Assembly (NCBI RefSeq): GCF_005937885.2
Contig: NZ_CP042176.1
Location: 4,273,501 to 4,337,500 of the forward strand
Direction of reading: 5' to 3'
From: Bradyrhizobium sp. KBS0727
GTDB lineage: Bacteria > Pseudomonadota > Alphaproteobacteria > Rhizobiales > Xanthobacteraceae
Length of the DNA stretch: 64,000 nt
This document shows positions 57,498 through 64,000 of this stretch, in pieces. A model generated the notes under the pieces. The model saw only the letters and a program-made list of their open reading frames with translations. It made no database searches and was not told where the DNA came from. Every line of letters starts with the position of its first letter. The first letter of the stretch is position 1. Made by a program: the position numbers and the translations under genes.

Positions 57498-59039
57498 ATG
57501 GACGAGATGCAAAACACTTCCGATCCCGCCCACCAGTTTGACTCAAATCCTGATCTAAATCTCGGCATCGAATTGCAGGACGACCTCCAAGATCCTGACC
57601 TCAAAGGCGACACGCTCCGCGAGGAATGCGGCGTGTTCGGCATCTACGGCCACCCCGAGGCCGCCGCCATCACGGCGCTCGGCCTCCACGCCCTCCAGCA
57701 CCGTGGCCAGGAGGCCGCCGGCATCGTTTCCTTCGACGGCGCCCGCTTCCACTCGGAACGCCGCCTCGGTCTCGTCGGCGACACCTTCTCCCGCCGCGAA
57801 GTGATCGAGCGCCTGCCCGGCAACGCCGCCGTCGGCCATGTCCGCTACTCCACCACCGGCGCCACCATCCTGCGCAACGTGCAGCCGCTGTTCGCCGAGC
57901 TCAATGCCGGCGGCTTCGCGGTCGGCCATAACGGCAATCTCACCAACGGGCTCTCGCTGCGCCGCGAACTGGTGAAGAACGGCGCCATGATGCAGTCGAC
58001 CACCGACACCGAAGTGATCCTGCATCTGGTGGCGCAATCCAAGCGCGGCCGCTTCATCGATCGCTACATCGAGGCGCTGCGCGCCATCGAGGGCGCCTAT
58101 TCGCTGGTCTCGCTGACCAACAAGAAACTGATCGGCTCACGCGACCCGCTCGGCATCCGCCCGCTGGTGCTCGGCGACCTCGACGGCCGCCCGATCCTGA
58201 CCTCGGAAACCTGCGCGCTCGATATGATCGGTGCCAAATATGTCCGCGACGTCGAACCCGGCGAGATCGTCGTTTTCGACGAGGACGGTGCGCACAGCCA
58301 CAAGCCGTTCCCGCCGAAGCCGCCGCGGCCCTGCATCTTCGAATATATCTACTTCTCGCGGCCGGATTCGATCGTCGGCGGCCGCTCGGTGTACGAGGTC
58401 CGCAAGGCCTTTGGCGCACAGCTCGCGCGCGAGAGCCATGTCGAGGTCGACGTCGTGGTGCCGGTGCCGGATTCCGGCGTGCCCGCCGCCCTCGGTTACA
58501 GCCAGCATTCCGGCGTGCCGTTCGAACTCGGCATTATCAGAAACCATTATGTCGGCCGTACCTTCATTCAGCCGACCCAGAGCGTGCGCGAACTCGGCGT
58601 CCGCATGAAGCATTCGGCCAACCGCGCCGCGATCGAAGGCAAGCGCATCATCCTGATCGACGACTCCCTGGTGCGCGGCACCACGTCGAAGAAGATCGTA
58701 CGCATGATGCGCGACGCCGGCGCCCGCGAAGTGCATTTCCGCCTCGCCTCGCCGCCGATCCTGTACCCCGACTATTACGGCATCGACCTGCCGGACCGCG
58801 GCGGCCTGCTCGCCGCGACCCATTCGCTGGAGGAAATGCGCGAGATCATCGGCGCGGATTCGCTGGCGTTCCTGTCGATCGACGGCATGTACCGCGCGAT
58901 GGGCGAGCCCGGCCGCGATCCCGCCAACCCGAAATTCTCGGATCACTGCTTCACCGGCGCCTATCCGACCCACCTCACCGACCAGACCCAGGTCGAACCG
59001 CAGCCCCGGCAATTGTCGCTGCTGGCGGAAGCGAGCTGA
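57498..59039 (+). CDS. purF: Amidophosphoribosyltransferase
   Basis: A 513-residue enzyme for the first step of purine synthesis. The Ntn nucleophile is C44 (REECGVFGIYG) behind a 43-residue propeptide-like segment that must be removed. The PRPP-binding loop is IILIDDSLVRGTTSKKIV. Longer N-terminal segment than E. coli PurF, as in Bacillus-type enzymes. Starts 22 nt after cvpA. Confidence 0.97.
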   Translation: MDEMQNTSDPAHQFDSNPDLNLGIELQDDLQDPDLKGDTLREECGVFGIYGHPEAAAITALGLHALQHRGQEAAGIVSFDGARFHSERRLGLVGDTFSRREVIERLPGNAAVGHVRYSTTGATILRNVQPLFAELNAGGFAVGHNGNLTNGLSLRRELVKNGAMMQSTTDTEVILHLVAQSKRGRFIDRYIEALRAIEGAYSLVSLTNKKLIGSRDPLGIRPLVLGDLDGRPILTSETCALDMIGAKYVRDVEPGEIVVFDEDGAHSHKPFPPKPPRPCIFEYIYFSRPDSIVGGRSVYEVRKAFGAQLARESHVEVDVVVPVPDSGVPAALGYSQHSGVPFELGIIRNHYVGRTFIQPTQSVRELGVRMKHSANRAAIEGKRIILIDDSLVRGTTSKKIVRMMRDAGAREVHFRLASPPILYPDYYGIDLPDRGGLLAATHSLEEMREIIGADSLAFLSIDGMYRAMGEPGRDPANPKFSDHCFTGAYPTHLTDQTQVEPQPRQLSLLAEAS

Positions 59040-59050
59040 CAGCGCAGCTG

Positions 59051-59240
59051 TCATTCCGGGCGCGTCGAAGACGCGAACCTCAGATGTGCAATTGCACATC
59101 GGGGAATCCAGAGGTTGTTTTGCACCCTCCATCAGCTCGACCTTCCGGGTCTGCGCCTTGCGGCGCATCCCGGAACGACGGTGCCATTTTCGTCATGGCC
59201 GGGCTTGTCCCGGCCATCCACGTCTGTAATACCCCGCCGC
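59051..59240. repeat. Composite hairpin repeat after purF
   Basis: Contains CGCGTC-gaa-GACGCG, an 18-bp perfect palindrome GATGTGCAA-TTGCACATC (59083-59100), GCGCC-ttgc-GGCGC, and ATGGCCGGG-n5-CCCGGCCAT (59195-59217). From memory these are common Bradyrhizobium dispersed repeat modules. Confidence 0.75.
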
Positions 59241-59263
59241 ACAGACGTTGATGAGTTGAAACC

Positions 59264-60004
59264 ATGACCCAACCCCTCGCTTCCCGTATCGCCGTCGTCA
59301 CCGGCGCCTCGCGCGGCATCGGCCGTGCCACCGCCGTGGCGCTCGCCAAGGCCGGCGCGCATGTCGTCGCCGTGGCGCGCACGCAAGGCGGCCTGGAAGA
59401 GCTCGACGACGAGATCCGCAAAGACGGCGGCGCCGCCACACTGGTGCCGCTCAACCTCACCGATTTCGACGGCATCGCGCGGCTCGGCGCGGCGTTGCAT
59501 GAGCGCCACGGCAAGATCGACGTTCTCGTCGGCAATGCCGGCGTCGCCGGTCCGTCGTCACCGCTCGGCCATATCGAGGTGAAGCCGTGGAACGATGTCA
59601 TGGCGATCAACGTGACCGCGAATTTTCAATTGATCCGCTGCATGGAGCCGTTGCTGAAGCAGTCCGATGCCGGCCGCGCGGTATTCGTCACCTCAGGCGC
59701 CGCCAACAAGGCGCCCGCCTATATCGGTCCCTACGCCGCCTCGAAGGCCGCGCTCGAAGCCCTGGTGCGGGTCTGGGCGGAGGAAACCGCCAGCACGAAG
59801 ATGCGCGTCAATCTGTTCAACCCCGGCCCGATCCGCACCCGCATGCGCGCCACCATGTTTCCCGGCGAAGATCCGGCGACGCTGGACACGCCCGAGCAAG
59901 CCGCCGAATTCATCGTGCCGATGTGTGAGCCTAGCTGGGACGCGACCGGCAAATTCTATGATTTCAAGACCCGCACGCTGATGAGCTTTCGCGCGCCGGC
60001 GTAG
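59264..60004 (+). CDS. SDR family oxidoreductase
   Basis: A 246-residue short-chain dehydrogenase: TGASRGIG cofactor loop, NAG near 89, and the Ser-Tyr-Lys region ending in YAASKAALEALV. NADP or NAD use and the substrate are not evident. AGTTGAAACC precedes the ATG; a dispersed hairpin repeat separates it from purF. Confidence 0.9.
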   Translation: MTQPLASRIAVVTGASRGIGRATAVALAKAGAHVVAVARTQGGLEELDDEIRKDGGAATLVPLNLTDFDGIARLGAALHERHGKIDVLVGNAGVAGPSSPLGHIEVKPWNDVMAINVTANFQLIRCMEPLLKQSDAGRAVFVTSGAANKAPAYIGPYAASKAALEALVRVWAEETASTKMRVNLFNPGPIRTRMRATMFPGEDPATLDTPEQAAEFIVPMCEPSWDATGKFYDFKTRTLMSFRAPA

Positions 60005-60012
60005 CCCCTCCT

Positions 60013-60110
60013 CGTCATTGCGAGCGAAGCGCAGCAATCCATTGCTCCGCAAGACAGGCATGGATTGCTTCCGCCTTCGCTCATTGAGCTACGGCGGGCC
60101 GGTTATCGCA
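60013..60110. repeat. Long hairpin repeat after the SDR gene
   Basis: GAGCGAAG (60022-60029) and AGCAATCCAT (60033-60042) pair with ATGGATTGCT (60060-60069) and CTTCGCTC (60075-60082). A near-perfect stem of 18 bp with small internal loops, from memory a common Bradyrhizobium repeat. Confidence 0.75.
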
Positions 60111-60192
60111 AGTGATACTCGCAAGGGCGACGTACCCGGACTTAACAGACGTAGAGCACACGCTCTATCCTGGGTAAGACAGGCAGCATTTA

Positions 60193-61047
60193 TTACGTTT
60201 GAAAGTTGTACTTTTCGCCGGTGTAGAATTCAACGAAACGGTGAGTTCGTTCGTCGTATCGCAAGCCAATACTGGTTTCGTGGTTCCTGGTAAATGGACC
60301 CCGATAGCAAATGACCACTCGCAAGAACAGTGTGTTGTCCCCGAAATTGGGCACGGTGTTTCCGAACTCGTTCGTCTCGATGTCGTTCCATCCGACATCT
60401 GTCTGAATGTCCACTCGCTTTTCTCCTGCCGCCAAGACCGGCGCGATTATGAGTGGGTGATCGAAATCGGCAGCTAGGGGGTCGAGCGGATCAGTAAATA
60501 CGCTGAGATTAGCACGCAGGCTTTCGATGATTGCGGGTATCTTTCCGTGGTTTGCGACCTCGTAAGTGACCTTCAGAGTGTGGCCTACTTCGTCTTCGTC
60601 GAATTCATAGAAATCCTCAATTGTAAGACGCCCGACGTTGAATACGAAAAGGTAAGGGCGCTCAATATCAGCAAGTGCTCGCTCAGCAACCAACGCGGAT
60701 CGCTCTGCGGCCGCTATTTGTTTTTCACCAGCGGCCCAGAGCTTATCAGTCGACTTCCAAAGCCGGTAAGTGAACAGGACCAGCAGCCCGGTGAAAGCTA
60801 CGAGCGCCCAATCGGAGAGTTTAGCGGACCAAAATTCGCTCTTACCCTCTTGTTGCTCATGATGCCTACTGGCCTCGGGGCCATTTACGGCGGCAGATTT
60901 TCCCCCGCCTTCGTTGTGTACGGGGTGCTCTGTTGGATTCTGCTTGGGTGGGCTGTGATAGTATGATGCCGAAAAAACAAGCCCCGCCGCAAAAACGGCA
61001 ATCGTTAAAAGTACTCCTAAGAAAACGTCAGGCGGCCGAAACTTCAT
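60193..61047 (-). CDS. Two-TM membrane protein with cytosolic tail
   Basis: A 284-residue protein: helix 1 (about 8-28), a His/Glu-rich extracytoplasmic loop, helix 2 (about 80-97, WALVAFTGLLVLFTYRLW), then a coiled-coil segment (ALVAERALADIE) and a beta-rich C-terminal domain. I do not recognise a function. GC is lower than in the core genes. It is divergent from the deoxyribosyltransferase-like gene. Confidence 0.75.
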   Translation of the reverse strand: MKFRPPDVFLGVLLTIAVFAAGLVFSASYYHSPPKQNPTEHPVHNEGGGKSAAVNGPEASRHHEQQEGKSEFWSAKLSDWALVAFTGLLVLFTYRLWKSTDKLWAAGEKQIAAAERSALVAERALADIERPYLFVFNVGRLTIEDFYEFDEDEVGHTLKVTYEVANHGKIPAIIESLRANLSVFTDPLDPLAADFDHPLIIAPVLAAGEKRVDIQTDVGWNDIETNEFGNTVPNFGDNTLFLRVVICYRGPFTRNHETSIGLRYDERTHRFVEFYTGEKYNFQT

Positions 61048-61258
61048 GCGCCCTCAATAGCCGTTCCTAAAATGTCGTCGTTAAACCGATTATTGTATCA
61101 GAACTGGAACTCTGCAACGTAAAGTCGTGCTAGCGTTGTGGAAGGTGCTGACGATCCCGCGCTTGAACATGCTCCAAAGCTCTCAGTCGAGTTATAGCGA
61201 CGGGCAAAATTACCATAGCCTGGAAGGCGAAGGCCTGAAATAGTACACGCTTTGGTAC

Positions 61259-61274
61259 AGCCCCTCGAGGGGCT
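61259..61274. promoter_or_regulatory. 16-bp perfect palindrome AGCCCCTC-GAGGGGCT
   Basis: Lies 26 nt before the start of the deoxyribosyltransferase-like gene, in the divergent intergenic region (61048-61299). Possible operator or leader hairpin. Confidence 0.5.
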
Positions 61275-61299
61275 ATTATCACGTTTTAGGCGGTGCTCA

Positions 61300-62148
61300 A
61301 TGGCAGGAGATAAGAGGCTCTGTTTCGTCGTAGGTCCGATCGGCTCGGCAGGATCTGACACTCGCAATCACGCAGACTTGCTTCTGGAACTCATCATCCG
61401 GCCTGCTATGGCGGAATTCCCTCAATTTCACGTCAAGCGCCAGGATGAAGACTCTAAACCGGGAATGATCGATTCCCAGATTATCGTCTCATTGCGTGAT
61501 GCTGACCTGGTTATCGCTGATTTGTCGCATCTTAACCCCAATGCTTTCTATGAAATTGGCATTCGACACATGGTCGCAAAACCAATTGTTCATATGCAGT
61601 TGGAAGATCAGCGTATTCCATTCGACCTCAGCCTCTATAAAACGGTGCCGTTCTCGTTCGTGAATCCGGCGGCCATGCGATTTGCAACGGACGGCCTCTC
61701 GAAGCAGGTCCGAGAAGCAATTGTTGAGGGGTTCAAACCTGATAACCCGGTGACCCGCGCTCTGGGCCAACAGCATTTCGAACAGACGGCTTCGTCAGAA
61801 ATGAAAGTGGTGGCCGACCAGCTCCAAAGTTTAACAACAAGGATAAGCGCGTTAGAGGACGGAAAGGGTAATCAACTCGCGGGTGTGGTCACTCATCCGT
61901 TCTTCTTCAAGGTAATGTTACATAAAGGGTTGAGTGAGGAAGAGTCCGGTCAGATCGCTAGCAAGATTCTTTCGTTTATCCCACGCGCCTCTATTTCTAG
62001 GACATCTGCTGAATTACTTACCGTGTACTTCCAGAGCACTCAGCGAGGTGCCCTCAGAACGATGGAAGCAATTGATCAAATTCCGGGTGTTATAGATTGC
62101 TCATCCCCGATCTCCCGACGTACGACAGAGCAGGCAAATCTTTTCTAA
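61300..62148 (+). CDS. Nucleoside 2-deoxyribosyltransferase-like protein
   Basis: A 282-residue protein. The N-terminal half has the pattern of the deoxyribosyltransferase/TIR-like fold: CFVVGPIGS (8-16), then DADLVIADLSHLNPNAFYEI (67-86), with E85 in the place of the catalytic Glu and a conserved Asn just before. A short coiled segment (165-190) leads to an unassigned C-terminal domain (GLSEEESGQIASKILSFIPR). Related folds occur as nucleotide- or NAD-cleaving effectors in phage defence, but also in housekeeping salvage, so the role is open. AT-richer than the core; start at 61300 chosen by AGGCGG upstream. Confidence 0.65.
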   Translation: MAGDKRLCFVVGPIGSAGSDTRNHADLLLELIIRPAMAEFPQFHVKRQDEDSKPGMIDSQIIVSLRDADLVIADLSHLNPNAFYEIGIRHMVAKPIVHMQLEDQRIPFDLSLYKTVPFSFVNPAAMRFATDGLSKQVREAIVEGFKPDNPVTRALGQQHFEQTASSEMKVVADQLQSLTTRISALEDGKGNQLAGVVTHPFFFKVMLHKGLSEEESGQIASKILSFIPRASISRTSAELLTVYFQSTQRGALRTMEAIDQIPGVIDCSSPISRRTTEQANLF

Positions 62149-62159
62149 CGAGGGACGGC

Positions 62160-62541
62160 CCGACGGGCTCTGCGTCGCGTCCCGCGCAAGCGAAATCTTT
62201 CTGCAATCCCTGCGACAAATCAACCCGACGGGCAAATCAGCAAAAGTCTGTCCAGCCCTTCGCGCAAAAATATTTCCGTTGCAGCGTCGGGCAAATCAGA
62301 AGTTTAACTCCGCCCGTCTCCCGCGATGAGAGGGGCGCTCGCGATCGTCACGAACGTGCGGTGGGATGCGGTGGACGCTGATGTCGCAAAGACGAGTGTG
62401 GCGTGAGCGTACGGTGAAATCGTTTGGGTCCGACGCCCCGATGCAGGCGTCAAGTTCGAGGGCGGCCAACGCTGCCCGAGAGCGATGGTGTCACAAAAAG
62501 CAGGGTCACCAGGACGATCTCGTATAAGCCGTAAAGCCATT
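62160..62541. other. Non-coding stretch with short CGGGCAAATCAG repeats
   Basis: No convincing gene. CGGGCAAATCAG occurs twice (about 62228 and 62288). From memory this belongs to a widespread Bradyrhizobium intergenic repeat that continues into the structured element at 62542. Confidence 0.45.
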
Positions 62542-62672
62542 GCGCAGGGAAGGCCGGATGCCTCCGCCAAACCTGTATGCTTGCGTGCACCATTTTGTTG
62601 CAACTATCGCACGCAAGACCGCGGGTGCGGCGCGCACTCGGTCTTCCCTGCGCCCTCTATGTTTCGGAGGGC
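62542..62672. repeat. Structured repeat with three stems
   Basis: Outer stem GCGCAGGGAAG (62542-62552) with CTTCCCTGCGC (62643-62653), perfect 11 bp. Inner stem CTTGCGTGC (62580-62588) with GCACGCAAG (62609-62617), perfect 9 bp. A third stem GCCCTC (62652-62657) with GAGGGC (62667-62672) shares two bases with the outer stem. It could be a structured RNA or a dispersed DNA repeat; I recall similar sequence in other Bradyrhizobium genomes. Confidence 0.6.
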
Positions 62673-62730
62673 AAGGTTGATTGCAAAACTTCGGGCAGTT
62701 GATGCCGCGAGAACGTAAATGCGTATTCAG

Positions 62731-62833
62731 TTGTCATCGCCCGGCTTGACCGGGCGACCCAGTATTCCAGAGGCGTCAATGATTGATCCGATAAGCCGCG
62801 GCGTACTGGATACCCCGCCTGCGCGGGGTATGA
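62731..62833. repeat. Hairpin repeat before the NHL gene
   Basis: CGCCCGG-n5-CCGGGCG (62738-62756) and ATACCCCGC-n4-GCGGGGTAT (62810-62831), with CCAGTA/TACTGG between them. Same style as the repeats at 59.1 and 60.0 kb. Confidence 0.7.
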
Positions 62834-62923
62834 CAGGCAAACCGTTGACTTGCGTCCCTCCCCACGATTGACTGCCCGCCAAGCGGGAAAAACCCGTCAA
62901 TAAAATCAGGGGAGGAAGCCATC

Positions 62924-64000
62924 ATGCCGATGCACCATCGCGCGCGCTCGATACCTGCCGTCCAGCATTTCGCCAAAACCATTGCCGCCTGTGTGGCCGC
63001 CGCCGTGCTGATCGGCACGCCGCTGTCGATGCGCAGCGCGCAGGCCGGCGACGTCCCGACGTTCGCGGTCGACGCATCATGGCCAAAACCGCTGCCGAAC
63101 AACTGGATCATGGGACAGGTCGGCGGCATCACATCAGACGCGGAGGGACACATCTGGGTGTTTCAACGTCCGCGCTCGCTGACCGACGATGAGAAGGCCG
63201 CAGCGCTCGTCCCGCCGCGCACCAAGTGCTGCGTCCCGGCGCCGCCGGTGCTGGAGTTCGATGCCGACGGCAATCTGCTGCGCTCGTGGGGCGGCCCCGG
63301 TGAAGGCTATCAGTGGTTCGGCAACGAACACGGTATCGAAGTCAGCGGCGGATTTGTCTGGCTGACCGGCAACGCGAACGACGACAGCCAGGTTCTGAAG
63401 TTCACGCCCGACGGCAAGTTCGTGCTGCAGATCGGCAAGATCGCGCCGGCCAAGGGCAGCAACGACACCACGCAGCTCGGCAGGCCCGCCGAGGTGACCG
63501 TCGACAAGGACGCCAACGAAGTCTACATCGCCGACGGCTACGGCAACCGGCGCGTCATCGTATTCGATGCCACCACGGGCGCCTACAAGCGGCACTGGGG
63601 CGCCTACGGCAAGCCGCCGAACGACGACAAGCAGCCGCCTTACGATCCGAAGGCGCCGGTGGCGCAGCAGTTCGGCAATCCCGTGCATTGCGTGAAGGTT
63701 GCCAATGACGGACTGGTCTATGTCTGCGACCGCACCAACAACCGTATCCAGGTCTTCAAGAAGGACGGCACCTTCGTCAAAGAGTGGTTCTACGAGAAGA
63801 ATACGCTCGCCAACGGCGCGGTCTGGGACGTCGTGATCTGGCCCGATCCGAAGCAGACCTGGCTGTTGAGCGCCGACGGCGCCAACAACGAAATCCGGGT
63901 GCTGAAACGCGACGACGGCACCGTGGCCGGCCATTTCGGGAGCAACGGCCGCAGCGCCGGGCAATTCCACTGGGTTCACACCATGGCGGTGGATGCCAAA
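62924..64000 (+). CDS. Secreted NHL/six-bladed beta-propeller protein, 5' part
   Basis: Runs off the right edge; 359 codons visible without a stop. Signal sequence (cleaved near AQA/GD), then beta-propeller blades with YxxDGYGNRRVIVFD, VYVCDRTNNRIQVFKKDG and similar NHL-type repeats. GGAGG lies 8 nt before the ATG. Such exported propellers bind ligands or act as hydrolases; here no function is evident. The frame is clean, so this is a real gene cut by the window. Confidence 0.85.
   Translation, partial: MPMHHRARSIPAVQHFAKTIAACVAAAVLIGTPLSMRSAQAGDVPTFAVDASWPKPLPNNWIMGQVGGITSDAEGHIWVFQRPRSLTDDEKAAALVPPRTKCCVPAPPVLEFDADGNLLRSWGGPGEGYQWFGNEHGIEVSGGFVWLTGNANDDSQVLKFTPDGKFVLQIGKIAPAKGSNDTTQLGRPAEVTVDKDANEVYIADGYGNRRVIVFDATTGAYKRHWGAYGKPPNDDKQPPYDPKAPVAQQFGNPVHCVKVANDGLVYVCDRTNNRIQVFKKDGTFVKEWFYEKNTLANGAVWDVVIWPDPKQTWLLSADGANNEIRVLKRDDGTVAGHFGSNGRSAGQFHWVHTMAVDAK

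Noticed and set aside
61098..61367. Minus-strand frame overlapping the start of the deoxyribosyltransferase-like gene
   Set aside because: No ribosome site and no protein-like features; most of it lies in the divergent intergenic region.
60193..62148. Calling the two-TM gene and the deoxyribosyltransferase-like gene a defence system
   Set aside because: They are divergent rather than co-directional, and I know no such pair; co-occurrence data would be needed.
63134..63979. A minus-strand frame at the right edge
   Set aside because: The plus strand carries a signal peptide, ribosome site and beta-propeller repeats across the same bases, so the minus frame is a shadow.

Overview
The window is high-GC DNA from an alphaproteobacterium, most likely Bradyrhizobium or a close relative in the Nitrobacteraceae. 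This rests on recognisable gene content and order (hdaA-ppk-ppx; lptF-lptG-lptD-surA-pdxA-rsmA; fabD-fabG-acpP-fabF-mltG-yicC-gmk; rpsF-rpsR-rplI; dnaB-alr; radA-cvpA-purF), on many orphan periplasmic binding proteins, and on short hairpin repeats that I recall as typical of Bradyrhizobium intergenic DNA. No database search was possible; family names come from motif recognition.

Layout. 1-4.2 kb: 3' end of hdaA, then polyphosphate kinase and exopolyphosphatase. 4.2-11.7 kb: TerC-like membrane protein, ndk, a Gly/His/Trp-rich secreted protein, an ABC-F ATPase, a lipoprotein, holC and pepA. 12-19.7 kb: an envelope/translation operon (lptF, lptG, lptD, surA-like, pdxA, rsmA) with 1-8 nt junctions up to surA and 1-4 nt overlaps after it. 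19.7-24.7 kb: alcohol dehydrogenase, two unrelated ABC-type binding proteins and a hypothetical membrane protein. 24.8-31.5 kb (minus): fatty-acid synthesis genes leading into mltG, yicC and gmk. 31.6-33.4 kb: a membrane desaturase co-transcribed with a TetR regulator that has a palindromic operator. 33.7-36.2 kb: the S6-S18-L9 operon. 36.2-40.6 kb: thioesterase with its own TetR, a haem-binding secreted protein with a KTETG-type tail, cyclopropane synthase and two very small genes. 40.9-43.7 kb: dnaB and alr. 43.9-52.9 kb: a three-GAF histidine kinase, an exonuclease III, two divergent tricarboxylate-type binding proteins, cupin, GFA and TauE-like proteins and an SPFH protein.

52.9-55.2 kb is a gene-poor accessory stretch. 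It contains a 477-bp element bounded by perfect 12-bp inverted repeats and a 4-bp direct repeat, which looks like a non-autonomous IS21-type relative carrying a 61-codon gene. 55.2-60 kb returns to the core (radA, cvpA, purF, an SDR). 60-62.9 kb is a second accessory islet, lying between hairpin repeats. It has a two-TM protein and, divergent from it, a predicted nucleoside 2-deoxyribosyltransferase-like protein with an unassigned C-terminal domain, followed by about 775 bp of structured non-coding repeat. The window ends inside an NHL-type beta-propeller gene.

Most of the window is ordinary chromosome. The best candidates for something undescribed are the 477-bp element, the deoxyribosyltransferase-like gene and its islet, the rpsF leader that can mask its own ribosome binding site, and the structured repeat at 62.54-62.67 kb. 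None is proven to be a new system.
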